From: Amycolatopsis sp. 2-15
Lineage (GTDB): Bacteria; Actinomycetota; Actinomycetes; Mycobacteriales; Pseudonocardiaceae
DNA: 64,000 nt
Assembly: GCF_030285625.1 (NCBI RefSeq)
Contig: NZ_CP127294.1
Coordinates: 8,092,001-8,156,000 of the forward strand
Direction of reading: 5' to 3'
How positions within the stretch are numbered: position 1 is the first letter of the stretch; each line of letters opens with the position of its first letter. The notes below the pieces were generated by a model. That model did not search any database. It saw only the letters and a program-made list of their open reading frames with translations, and had not been told where the DNA came from. Positions 35,745 to 43,495 of this stretch are shown here, one piece after another. The position numbers and the translations under genes are program-made.

Positions 35745-35800
35745 GCGGGATCTTCGGTGCAGGATCTTCAGCGCAGGATCTTCAGCGCAGGATCTTCAGT
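35745..35800. repeat. 14-bp tandem repeat, 4 copies
   Basis: The unit GCAGGATCTTCAGC occurs as one degenerate, two perfect and one near-perfect copy in direct tandem. The last copy contains the stop codon of the ATPase gene, and the rest fill the ATPase-binding protein spacer. The unit is not a multiple of three, so copy changes would alter the spacer, not a protein repeat. Confidence 0.9.
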
Positions 35801-36578
35801 GCAGGCCGAGCACGATGCCCAGCACGTGGTCGCGCAGCTTCGCCACCTCGGGATCGCCGAGCAGCTCCGCGTGCGTGCGCGGTGTGGGGAACGGGACCTC
35901 GACGACGTCGCGGACCGAGCCGGGCGAGGTGCCCATCACCACGATGCGGTCGGAGAAGAACACGGCCTCGTCGACGTCGTGCGTCACGAGCACCGTGGTC
36001 GCGCCGATGCCTTCGATGATCGTGGCGATGTCCTGCTGCAGCCGGCGCCGGGTAAAGGCGTCGAGCGCGGACAGGGGTTCGTCCATGAACAGCACGTCGG
36101 GGTCGCAGGCCAGCGCCCGGGCCAGGCCCGCGCGCTGCTGCATGCCGCCGGACAGCGCCGACGGGAAGTAGCCCGCGAAGTCCTGCAGGCTCGTCATCTC
36201 GAGCTTCGCGGCGATCGCGGCGTCGACCTCGTCGGGCGGGAGCTCCTTGGCCTTCAAGGCGAAGACCATGTTCTCGCGCACGGTCTTCCACGGCAGCAGC
36301 GCCGGCTCCTGGAACACGAACCCGATCGACCCCGGCACGCCCTGCACGGGGTTGCCGTTGATGCGGATCTGCCCGTCGTCGACCGGGATGAGTCCGGACA
36401 TCATCCGCAGCAGCGTGGTCTTGCCGCAGCCCGAAGCGCCGATCAGCGAGATGAACTCGCCCTGGCGGATGTCGAAGTGCACGTCGGAGACGGCGAGGAA
36501 GCTCTCGGCCTTGCGGCCCGGGCGCTGGTAGCGCTTGGACACGTGCTCGATCTCGATGCAGGCCGTGGGTGCGCTCAT
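35796..36578 (-). CDS. NitT/TauT-type ABC transporter ATPase
   Basis: The 260-residue ATPase has Walker A GASGCGKT, Q-loop VFQEPALLPW (typical of SsuB/TauB), signature ALSGGMQQR, Walker B VLFMDEPLSALD and H-loop LVTHDVDEA. It drives the importer formed with the adjacent permease and binding lipoprotein. The stop codon lies inside the last copy of a 14-bp tandem repeat. The start is an ATG 28 bp after the permease stop. Confidence 0.92.
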   Translation of the reverse strand: MSAPTACIEIEHVSKRYQRPGRKAESFLAVSDVHFDIRQGEFISLIGASGCGKTTLLRMMSGLIPVDDGQIRINGNPVQGVPGSIGFVFQEPALLPWKTVRENMVFALKAKELPPDEVDAAIAAKLEMTSLQDFAGYFPSALSGGMQQRAGLARALACDPDVLFMDEPLSALDAFTRRRLQQDIATIIEGIGATTVLVTHDVDEAVFFSDRIVVMGTSPGSVRDVVEVPFPTPRTHAELLGDPEVAKLRDHVLGIVLGLH

Positions 36579-36606
36579 GGCGGACCTTTCGTCAACGATG
36601 CCGGGT

Positions 36607-37470
36607 TCAGACGCGGGTGTGGGCCGAGGCGGAGGACGACCACGGGGCGAGCTTGCGGCGCAGGACCTCGAGGATGATCGTGCCGATCACGCCGACGATC
36701 GAGGAGCTGATGATCGAGGCGAGCAGCGGCGCGGTCTGGAACGAGTCGCCGTAGTTCTGGATCAGCCCGCCGAGGCCCTTGAGGCTGATGTCCATCTCGC
36801 CGATGATCACGCCGATCAGGGCCTTGGCCAGGGCGATGCGCAGGCCGGCGAAGATGTAGGGCACGGCGTTGGGCATCGCGACGTGGCGGACCACCGACCA
36901 CTCTCCCGCCCGGTAGACCTTCGCCATGTCGAGCAGGATCGCCGGGGTGTTGCGGGTGCCTTCGGCGGTGTTGATGATGATCGACCACACCGCGAGCAGG
37001 AAGGTGATCGTGACCTCGGAGGTGAACCCGATGCCCGTCCAGATCACCACGAGCGGGGTGAGCGCGATCAGCGGCGTCGCCTGGAAGAAGCTCACGTAGG
37101 GGTTGAGCACGCGCGACACGGTTTCGCGCCGGCCCATCCACACGCCCACCGCGATGCCGACCACGGCCGAGAGCCCGAAGCCCACGGCGAGCACCTCCAT
37201 CGCCCGCAGGAAGGCCGCGCCGAGCTCACCGTTGGCGATGATGTCCACAAAGGACGCGGCGACCGCCGACGGGGTGGCCAGCAGGATCGGGTTGACCTGC
37301 GCGCCGAAGATCTGCCACACGCCCAGGAACACCACCACCGACGCGACGGGCAGCACCCGGCGGCGGACCTTCGCGTTCCACGGGATCCGGAACTTCCTGG
37401 GTGGTGCGGCCGGCGGCCCGGCCCGGTCCGGGGCCGAACTGGCCAAGCTCGTGTCTTCGGTGAGGGACAC
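36607..37470 (-). CDS. NitT/TauT-type ABC transporter permease
   Basis: The 287-residue membrane protein has about six helices and the BPD_transp_1 EAA loop (KVYRAGEWSVVRHVAMPNA). N-terminal residues 1-30 are hydrophilic, followed by VLPVASVVVFLGVWQIFG. It starts at a GTG 5 bases after GGAGG. The leader contains a TGGATCCA palindrome 30 bp upstream and, further up, a 15-bp tandem-repeat array, so regulation in front of this gene appears elaborate. It is the first gene of the permease-ATPase-binding protein set. Confidence 0.9.
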   Translation of the reverse strand: MSLTEDTSLASSAPDRAGPPAAPPRKFRIPWNAKVRRRVLPVASVVVFLGVWQIFGAQVNPILLATPSAVAASFVDIIANGELGAAFLRAMEVLAVGFGLSAVVGIAVGVWMGRRETVSRVLNPYVSFFQATPLIALTPLVVIWTGIGFTSEVTITFLLAVWSIIINTAEGTRNTPAILLDMAKVYRAGEWSVVRHVAMPNAVPYIFAGLRIALAKALIGVIIGEMDISLKGLGGLIQNYGDSFQTAPLLASIISSSIVGVIGTIILEVLRRKLAPWSSSASAHTRV

Positions 37471-37500
37471 CGTGACCTCCTCCGGTTGTCAGTTGGCGCC

Positions 37501-37508
37501 TGGATCCA
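37501..37508. promoter_or_regulatory. TGGATCCA operator candidate before the permease
   Basis: CCTGGATCCATT lies 30 bp upstream of the permease GTG. It shares ten or more bases with the sites at 34553-34564 and, on the minus strand, 38520-38531. Confidence 0.55.
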
Positions 37509-37567
37509 TTCGACATCAAGGTCAAGCAGTCCGGCCGTGAACTGTTCGGTTCGGGGATGACGTACCT

Positions 37568-37687
37568 GTACAGCGTGGGTTCGTACAGCGTGGGTTCGTA
37601 CAGCGTGGGTTCGTACAGCGTGGGTTCGTACAGCGTGGGTTCGTACAGCGTGGGTTCGTACAGCGTAGATTAGTACACTGTGGACAC
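37568..37687. repeat. 15-bp tandem repeat array, 8 units
   Basis: The unit GTACAGCGTGGGTTC is repeated six times perfectly, followed by two diverged units (37658-37672 and 37673-37687). It lies between the aldolase terminator hairpin and the permease. The length is a multiple of three, so all frames stay open. One minus-strand frame would encode Cys-Thr-Asn-Pro-Arg repeats, but no start with a ribosome-binding site supports translation. Confidence 0.95.
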
Positions 37688-37708
37688 GAGAAGTGCGCAC
37701 AACGACTA

Positions 37709-37735
37709 CCACCGGCCGGCTTTGCCGGCCGGTGG
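37709..37735 (-). terminator. Terminator hairpin after the class II aldolase
   Basis: CCACCGGCCGGC and GCCGGCCGGTGG, perfect 12-bp arms with a 3-base loop, lie 33 bp past the aldolase stop. This separates the aldolase transcript from the importer genes. Confidence 0.8.
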
Positions 37736-37768
37736 GAGCTCTGTCCTTTGTGGAGCTGTCCTGCGTGG

Positions 37769-38494
37769 TCAGGCGGCGAGCACACCGGCGCGGCGGCCGA
37801 GGTGCACGTAGTGGTCCCAGAGCTTGCCGGGGCGGTGCCCGCCGCGGTCGTAGCTCTCGGCGACCTGCACGATCTCTTCGGGGGTGAGCGGCAACGGGGT
37901 GCCGAGCTGGCGCGCGATGAGGAGCGTGCGGGCGTTCTCCTCGAGGTCGAGGCAGTCCATCAGCAGTTCCTGGATGCGGTTCGCGACGACGACCGTGCCG
38001 TGCGAGCGCAGCAGGCACGCGCCGGCGTCGCCGAGAGTCTTCGCGACGGCGTCCCCCTGCTCGCGCGAGCGGATGTGAGTGGGATCGGGGTGCACAGCCA
38101 GGCCGTCCGGGAACTTGTAGGCGAAGTGGCGCATCGGCAGGAATGGGTGGTCGACCATGGTGAACGTGGTCGACAGCGTGGGGTGGCCGTGGCAGATGAA
38201 GGCCACCTCGGGCCGCGCGCGGTAGACGCCGGTGTGGATCGCCGTCTCGGCCGGCGGCGGGAGCTCGCCCTCGACGAGGTTGCCGTCCAGGTCCACGACC
38301 AGCAGGTCTTCGGGTCGCAGCGCCGCCCGGCTCGCGTCGCGCGGCTGGATGAAGATGCGGTCGTCGGTGCCCGGCACCCGCGCGGAGAGGTGCCCGCTGT
38401 AGTCGAGGACGCCCTTGAACACCAGAAGACTGGTGCAGGTGACGAGATCGGCCCGTACTCGGTCGGCGTCGGTGTCGGCCTGGGAATCGATCAT
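37769..38494 (-). CDS. Class II aldolase/adducin-family protein
   Basis: The 241-residue protein has the class II aldolase metal site: FICHGHPTLSTTF gives two His ligands and RSHGTVVVA a third, with an acidic residue in ETAIHTGVYRARP. Members catalyse retro-aldol cleavage or decarboxylation, or epimerise sugar phosphates. It starts at an ATG 10 bases after GAGAGGAAGG. The promoter region contains the TGGATCCA palindrome, linking it to the GntR/importer regulon. It is the 5'-most gene of the minus-strand catabolic locus and has its own terminator. Confidence 0.86.
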   Translation of the reverse strand: MIDSQADTDADRVRADLVTCTSLLVFKGVLDYSGHLSARVPGTDDRIFIQPRDASRAALRPEDLLVVDLDGNLVEGELPPPAETAIHTGVYRARPEVAFICHGHPTLSTTFTMVDHPFLPMRHFAYKFPDGLAVHPDPTHIRSREQGDAVAKTLGDAGACLLRSHGTVVVANRIQELLMDCLDLEENARTLLIARQLGTPLPLTPEEIVQVAESYDRGGHRPGKLWDHYVHLGRRAGVLAA

Positions 38495-38812
38495 GAAAGC
38501 CCTTCCTCTCGGATTGGCGATTGGATCCAGGATAAAGGAAACACTTTCACAGCGGAAGTATCTCCAGGTCGCGAACCGGCCACGGAGTTGCGGCCGGCGT
38601 GCGGGGGTGGGGCTGTTGTTGCGGGAAGGTTAGGCCTCCGCGCGGCCCGGCGCCATCATCTGAGGTAACGCTTCCGATTTTCCCGATCGGGTCGCGTCGC
38701 GACAGTCGTCCACAGGGAACGCGCCCCGAGAAGGCGCCGCGGCCACCAGGACCACGCACGGTGACCGGCGTGGACCCGATGGCCGCGAAGTGACCATTGT
38801 GGACAGCGAAGC
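38495..38812. other. Intergenic region, 318 bp
   Basis: This region separates the alpha/beta hydrolase stop from the aldolase start, both on the minus strand. It holds the operator at 38521-38533 and a small CCCGATCGGG palindrome at 38682. Nothing else is recognisable. Confidence 0.5.
38521..38533. promoter_or_regulatory. TGGATCCA operator candidate before the aldolase
   Basis: Read on the minus strand, ATCCTGGATCCAA lies 27 bp upstream of the aldolase ATG. It matches TATCCTGGATCCA at the GntR promoter over 13 bases including the preceding T. Confidence 0.6.
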
Positions 38813-39652
38813 TCAGGTGGTACGCGTGAACTCGCCGATCAGCCGACCCAGTTCGGCCGGCCGGTCGAGCGGCAGCAGGGTGTAGCTGTCGTCCACTTCG
38901 GACAGCTGTGCCTTGGGCAGGAGTCCCGCCAGCCGCCGCCCGTGTTCCGGTGGCATCACGCGGTCCTCGCTCGCCCACACCACCAGCGCGGGCCGGTCGA
39001 ACTCCGGCAGGTGCGCCGCGGCGTCGACGAGGATCCCGGGTTCGGCCGCCGCGGCGCGCAGCACGCGGACGGTGTCGCGGCGGATCCCGGGCTCTTTCAG
39101 CAGCGGCTGCAGCCACCGGACCACGGCGGCGTCGCCCCGTTTCGTGAGCCACCCGAACGAGATCGGCAAGCGGCGCAGGGCTTTCAGCCGCATCTGCTGC
39201 AAGAAGGCGCCGAACAGCACCGGCGGCAACCGGCCCGTGAGGAACAGCGTCTTCCCCGTCAGCCCCGGCGGGAAGTTGTCGAACGCGTCGCACGAGGCGA
39301 GCACCACCCGCCGCACCCGGCCGGCGTCCCCGGCCATCAGCAGCTGCACGAGCGCGCCGCCGGTGTCCACGCCGACCAGCGTCACCTCACGAAGATCCAA
39401 GCGCGCCAGGAACTCCTCCGCCAGCCGCGCGAGCGCCGGCATCGACAGCTCGGCGTCGGGCCGCATCGCCTTCCGGTGTGCCCCGAGCGGCAAGGTCGGC
39501 GCGACGCACCGGTACTCCCCCGCGAGGTCCGCGATCGTCTCCGCCCACAGCGACGAGTCCATCAGCAACCCGTGCAGGAACACCAGAACGGGTCCGTCAC
39601 CGCCCGTGTCCTCGTACTCGATCGTCCCGGCGGACAGCTCGATCTCGTTCAT
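38813..39652 (-). CDS. Alpha/beta hydrolase with Asp nucleophile (dehalogenase/epoxide-hydrolase-like)
   Basis: The 279-residue protein has VFLHGLLMDSSLW (oxyanion) and the elbow LVGVDTGGALVQ, where Asp96 replaces the usual Ser, as in haloalkane dehalogenases and epoxide hydrolases. The segment that should contain the catalytic His reads VDDSYTLLPLDRP, with Tyr at the His position. Hydrolysis by the standard mechanism is therefore doubtful. The ATG (MNEIELSAG) follows GGAGG; the longer upstream frame looks non-coding. A TetR gene precedes it on the same strand, with a perfect palindrome between. Confidence 0.78.
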   Translation of the reverse strand: MNEIELSAGTIEYEDTGGDGPVLVFLHGLLMDSSLWAETIADLAGEYRCVAPTLPLGAHRKAMRPDAELSMPALARLAEEFLARLDLREVTLVGVDTGGALVQLLMAGDAGRVRRVVLASCDAFDNFPPGLTGKTLFLTGRLPPVLFGAFLQQMRLKALRRLPISFGWLTKRGDAAVVRWLQPLLKEPGIRRDTVRVLRAAAAEPGILVDAAAHLPEFDRPALVVWASEDRVMPPEHGRRLAGLLPKAQLSEVDDSYTLLPLDRPAELGRLIGEFTRTT

Positions 39653-39748
39653 GCGCCCGCCTCCACCGCCCGCAGACCGCCCTGCTCCCCGAACCGTGCT
39701 CGTCGACACCCCATGTGGACCCTCCCGGCCGTTCGCCCCGCCATAAGT

Positions 39749-39762
39749 GAACCACGTGGTTC
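39749..39762. promoter_or_regulatory. GAACCACGTGGTTC palindrome (TetR operator candidate)
   Basis: A perfect 14-bp palindrome lies 97 bp upstream of the alpha/beta hydrolase start and 44 bp past the TetR stop. Size and position suit binding by the adjacent TetR protein. Confidence 0.65.
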
Positions 39763-39805
39763 GCAAACGCGTCCAGTGCCGTTGCGCCGGAACCGCCCGC
39801 GCGGC

Positions 39806-40432
39806 TCAGTCCCCCGCGGCTTCCTCCCTCTCCAGCGCCCGCTCCAGCGCCGCGAAGCCCGCGTCGGCGCCACCGGGATCGTCGCTGGTCAGGCGGTGCA
39901 CGACGAACCCGCGCAGCGTCGCCAGCACGAGCTCGGCCACCTCCCGTTTGCGCGGCTCGGGCCACGGCTCCGGGCAGAAGGACACCAGCAGGTTCAGGTA
40001 CTGCCGCGTCGAGCCGCGGCCGAGGTCGGCGTAGCGCTCGGGGTCGTACATGGTGAGCCCCACGGCCTGGTCGAGCACGCGGCGCAGGCCGGCCTCCTCG
40101 TCGCGCAGCGTCTGCCACGCCACACGCACGCGGCCGGCGAGCGTGCGCTGCTGCGCGCCGCCGGCCATGGCCGCGAGCGCATTGCCGATCCGGCGCTCGC
40201 GCAACGCGAACACGGCCTGGGCGAGCAGGTCCTCCGCGCCGGCGAAGTGGTAGAGCAGCACCTTGTGCGTGGTGCCGGCCGCCCGCGCCGCGCGCCGGAG
40301 GGAGAAGTCGACGAGACCGTTCACGGCGAGGTCGTCCGTCACGCGCGCCAGCAGCTCGCGCCGCCGCGCCTCCCCGCGCGGCGAGCCCGCCGACCGCCGA
40401 TAGCCCGTCCGTTCCGCCGAGTCGTCGCCCAC
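39806..40432 (-). CDS. TetR/AcrR-family regulator
   Basis: The 208-residue protein has an N-terminal HTH (LRRAARAAGTTHKVLLYHFA) and a variable helical ligand domain. KVLLYHF is a common TetR recognition-helix form. It begins at a GTG. Immediately downstream on the same strand is the Asp-nucleophile hydrolase, with a perfect palindrome in the gap. Repression of the hydrolase, and perhaps of itself by read-through, is the simplest model. Confidence 0.87.
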   Translation of the reverse strand: MGDDSAERTGYRRSAGSPRGEARRRELLARVTDDLAVNGLVDFSLRRAARAAGTTHKVLLYHFAGAEDLLAQAVFALRERRIGNALAAMAGGAQQRTLAGRVRVAWQTLRDEEAGLRRVLDQAVGLTMYDPERYADLGRGSTRQYLNLLVSFCPEPWPEPRKREVAELVLATLRGFVVHRLTSDDPGGADAGFAALERALEREEAAGD

Positions 40433-40478
40433 CCCGACAGCTTCCCCGATGCCGCCGGGGCGCGCAGCGACCGGCCTC

Positions 40479-42164
40479 CTACTTGGCGAACGCGGTCAGG
40501 AACCGGTCCCGGAAGGTGTCCATGCGCCACACCGGCGCGTCGGCCGCCGGGCGCATGCCGTCGGTCCAGTTCCACGACGACACCCGGTTCAGCACGGCCG
40601 GGTCCTTCGCCACGATGGTGATCGGCACCTGGTGCGTCACGCCGGCCGGCGTCACCACGGGCGGCTGGTGATCGCCCAGGAACACCAGCACCGTGTTGTC
40701 GTTGCCGTAGGTCTGCAAATAGGACGTCAGCGTGGAGAGGGTGTACTGGATCGCCTTGCCGTACGCGTCGCGGATGCGGTTCGGGTCCTTCCACACCTGG
40801 TCCGGGTCCTCCCCCATCGCCGGCTGCGGGTCGAAGATCGAGCCGTCGCCGACCTTGTTCCAGTCCACCAGCGACGGACGCGGCGACCACGGCGCGTGGC
40901 TGGAGACGAAGTCGACCTCGGCCATCACCGGTTTGCGGTTCTGCGCGGCGAGTTCGGTGCGCTGCAGGAAGGACAGGGTGTACTGGTCCGGCATCGTCGC
41001 GTAGGCGTAGCCCGGGCCCTGGTACCCGACGGTGTGGAAGTCGTAGTACTGCTGGAACCCGTAGTACTTGCCTTCCGGCCACGGCATCGTGTGGGCCGGC
41101 ACGTCCTGCACCGTCTTCCAGCCCGCCTTGCCGAACGCGCGCGTGAGCGAAAGCCGGTTGCTCGCCAGGAGATCGTTGTAGCGCTGCTGGTTGTCCACCC
41201 ACGTTCCCGATTGGACGGTCGAGTGCGCGAGCCAGCTGCCGCCGCCGAAGGTCGAGGAGTCCAGGAACCCGCTCTTCGCCGCGAACCCGGCCGCCTGCAG
41301 GCTCTTCGTCTCCTGGTCGAGCTGCGCGTCGATGGCCGGGGCGATGTCGGAGCCCTCGATCGCGAAGCGACCGTAACTCTCCACAAAGGTCAGCAGCACG
41401 TCCTTGCCCTTCAACCCCTGCAACAGCTGGTCGCCCGGAGTGCTGGCGAAGGGGTCGTCGGCCATCTGGGCCGCGAAGTCCTGCTTGTCGTGCAGGTCGG
41501 TCCCGACCTGCCGGATGTCGTCGAAGGCGAGCGCGGCCGCGCTGCGCGACGCGATGGGCTGCCCGGGCGCGAGCTGCACCCCGAACACCGCCGCGACGAT
41601 CCAGACGACCCCGAGCACCGCCACCACGCGCGTCGACGCCGTGCGCCGCCCGGCCGCCAGGCGCGTCAGCCGCAGCGTGGCCAGCGTCGTGAACACGACC
41701 ACCGCCACGATCAGCAGCACCACGCCCACCGCGGCGACGATCGCCCCGGCGCCACCGACCTCACCACGCAGGAAGTCGAGCCCCGCGCTCACGAAGCTCC
41801 AGTCGAAGATCGGGTCGAACGGGCGCGAGAGGACCTCGTTGAACCCCATGTCCACGAGTTTCAGCACCGTCAGCACGCCGAGCACCGCGCCCACCACGCC
41901 GGCCAGCACGCGCCGCCACCGCGGCGGCAGCACGAGCGCGAGCGCCGTGACGACCAGCGCCTCCACGGGAATCCGGACGAACGCCGCGGGCGAGAGCTCC
42001 CCCAGGCTGTTCGGCGCCACCAACGCGAACAGCACGAGCAGGCACGCCAGCACCGTCAGCACCACCGCCGTCACGCGCCGCACCCGGCTCCGCTCCGGCG
42101 GCGCGGGGTCCGGTTCCTCCACTCCGGACAGCTCGCGGTCGTCGGCGCGCGTGAAGAGTGACAC
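40479..42164 (-). CDS. Membrane-anchored sulfatase-family (LTA-synthase-like) protein
   Basis: The 561-residue protein has four to five predicted helices in residues 30-210. An extracytoplasmic alkaline-phosphatase-fold domain follows. LLTFVESYGRFAI holds the metal/nucleophile region (a Ser/Tyr after the Glu rather than the usual Thr of lipoteichoic-acid synthases), VDFVSSHAPWSPRP is the middle metal motif, and VLVFLGDHQPP ends it. It may transfer or hydrolyse phosphate or sulfate groups on wall glycans or lipids. It starts at a GTG after GGAAAGG. It stands between the TetR and YcaO-like genes without clear operon partners. Confidence 0.78.
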   Translation of the reverse strand: MSLFTRADDRELSGVEEPDPAPPERSRVRRVTAVVLTVLACLLVLFALVAPNSLGELSPAAFVRIPVEALVVTALALVLPPRWRRVLAGVVGAVLGVLTVLKLVDMGFNEVLSRPFDPIFDWSFVSAGLDFLRGEVGGAGAIVAAVGVVLLIVAVVVFTTLATLRLTRLAAGRRTASTRVVAVLGVVWIVAAVFGVQLAPGQPIASRSAAALAFDDIRQVGTDLHDKQDFAAQMADDPFASTPGDQLLQGLKGKDVLLTFVESYGRFAIEGSDIAPAIDAQLDQETKSLQAAGFAAKSGFLDSSTFGGGSWLAHSTVQSGTWVDNQQRYNDLLASNRLSLTRAFGKAGWKTVQDVPAHTMPWPEGKYYGFQQYYDFHTVGYQGPGYAYATMPDQYTLSFLQRTELAAQNRKPVMAEVDFVSSHAPWSPRPSLVDWNKVGDGSIFDPQPAMGEDPDQVWKDPNRIRDAYGKAIQYTLSTLTSYLQTYGNDNTVLVFLGDHQPPVVTPAGVTHQVPITIVAKDPAVLNRVSSWNWTDGMRPAADAPVWRMDTFRDRFLTAFAK

Positions 42165-42257
42165 GGGGTTCCTTTCCGCCCGAAACCGGCGCGGTGGCCG
42201 GTGCTCCTCTTCATTACACGGACGGAAACGCCGAGCGGTTCAGCAGGTTGCCCCGGA

Positions 42258-43289
42258 TCACACCGAAGTGAGCCTCTCCCGGCACCGCAGCCCCGGCACC
42301 AGCACGTGGACCACCGACACCCGGCCGGTGTGGTGCTCGCGGAGGTAGGCCGTCAGGTTCCGTGCGGCGAGGCTGTCCAGGAACTCGGCCAGCAGCTCGG
42401 GCGCCGTGCCGGAGAGGTTGTTCTCGCGGAACGGCACGGATTCCGCGGCCTCGGCCAGGGCCGGGTACCGGGCGGCCGGGGTCGCGGCGCGGCTGCGCAG
42501 CAGGCCGGTCAGCGCGTCGGTCAGGGCGCGGCGCCGGCTGAACGACACACCGGCGCCCCAGGCGGCGCGGTCGCCGGCCAGGTAGGCGGGCACGCCGAGC
42601 TGCGCCGTGAGGTCGGCGACGCGCACGGGCCCGCCCGCGGCGAGCGACGCGGCGGCGAGCAGGGCGGCCAGGTCCGGGGGCAGGCCTGCCGGGTCGAGCA
42701 GCGCCGGGCGGGTGCCGGCGAGCATCGACTCGTGCGCGTCGTGGTCGAGCAGGCCGGTCAGCGCGCGCACGGTCGCCTCGGCGCTGGTGGTCGCGGCGCC
42801 CCACGCGGACGCGGCCGGGCGGGTGCCGAGCGCGTCGTAGTCCACGACGTCGCCCACGGAGTGGCGCAGCAGCAAGTGCCCGGCACGGCTGTAGTCGGTG
42901 ATCGCGAGCACGGCCGGCACGGCGGCGACCGGGCCGAGCCCGGCGGCCAGCAGCCGCCGGTACGCGAGCGTGCCGACAGGCAAGTCGGTGTAGCGGGCAA
43001 GGGCGCACACGGTCTCGTCGGCGGCCAGCGGGCCCGTCGCCAGCTCCGGCGCCGGCACCGCGCGCACGTCGGCCGGGCGCAGCCAGGCGGCGCCGCCGAA
43101 GCGGCGGCTCAGCGCGTCGAGCACGGCGTCGCGGTCCGCGCTCTCGCCCGCGCCGTAACCCGGCCCGGCCGAGAGCGCCACGCCGTCGCGCAGCAGGTCG
43201 CAGCGCGACACGGCGGCGATCCCCTCCGCCACGGGAGTCAGCTTCGCGGTCAGCCCCAGTTCGGCCACCTCGGCCAAAACGTCGTCCAT
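42258..43289 (-). CDS. Divergent, probably non-catalytic YcaO-like protein
   Basis: The 343-residue protein resembles the YcaO fold at two diagnostic places. [20 protein letters not shown] (residues 42-61) matches the first ATP-binding segment, and [20 protein letters not shown] (165-184) the second. In canonical YcaO proteins both end in Glu-rich E-x-x-E-R motifs binding Mg and ATP; here they read SRRFGG and LLDHDA. The C-terminus [10 protein letters not shown] is also YcaO-like. YcaO enzymes make azolines or amidines in RiPP pathways; this one may be an inactive partner or a binding protein. The start (ATG at 43289) is weakly supported. It is divergent from a LuxR gene. Confidence 0.55.
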   Translation of the reverse strand: MDDVLAEVAELGLTAKLTPVAEGIAAVSRCDLLRDGVALSAGPGYGAGESADRDAVLDALSRRFGGAAWLRPADVRAVPAPELATGPLAADETVCALARYTDLPVGTLAYRRLLAAGLGPVAAVPAVLAITDYSRAGHLLLRHSVGDVVDYDALGTRPAASAWGAATTSAEATVRALTGLLDHDAHESMLAGTRPALLDPAGLPPDLAALLAAASLAAGGPVRVADLTAQLGVPAYLAGDRAAWGAGVSFSRRRALTDALTGLLRSRAATPAARYPALAEAAESVPFRENNLSGTAPELLAEFLDSLAARNLTAYLREHHTGRVSVVHVLVPGLRCRERLTSV

Positions 43290-43495
43290 CTTGTTCGCAC
43301 CAGCTCGTCGTCCGGGGTTCCCGGGAGAACCCACCTGCCCCCTGCCCGCATCAAACTCGATCACCGCCGGGGAGTCGAGGGCTTTCCCGTACGCGTGACC
43401 GAATGGCCACCGCCGCGGGGTGCTCTGCGCGGCCACTGAACGACGACTGAACGCGCCCCGAGTAGTTGATCAGTCCACTCGCGCATGCTGGCAGC

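Noticed and set aside
37568..37687. CRISPR-like array
   Set aside because: Units are 15 bp and directly adjacent with no spacers, and no cas genes are present.
37522..37785. Minus-strand frame encoding Cys-Thr-Asn-Pro-Arg pentapeptide repeats
   Set aside because: The peptide repeat is a by-product of the 15-bp DNA repeat; there is no ribosome-binding site and the start lies inside the aldolase gene. All three frames across the array are open.
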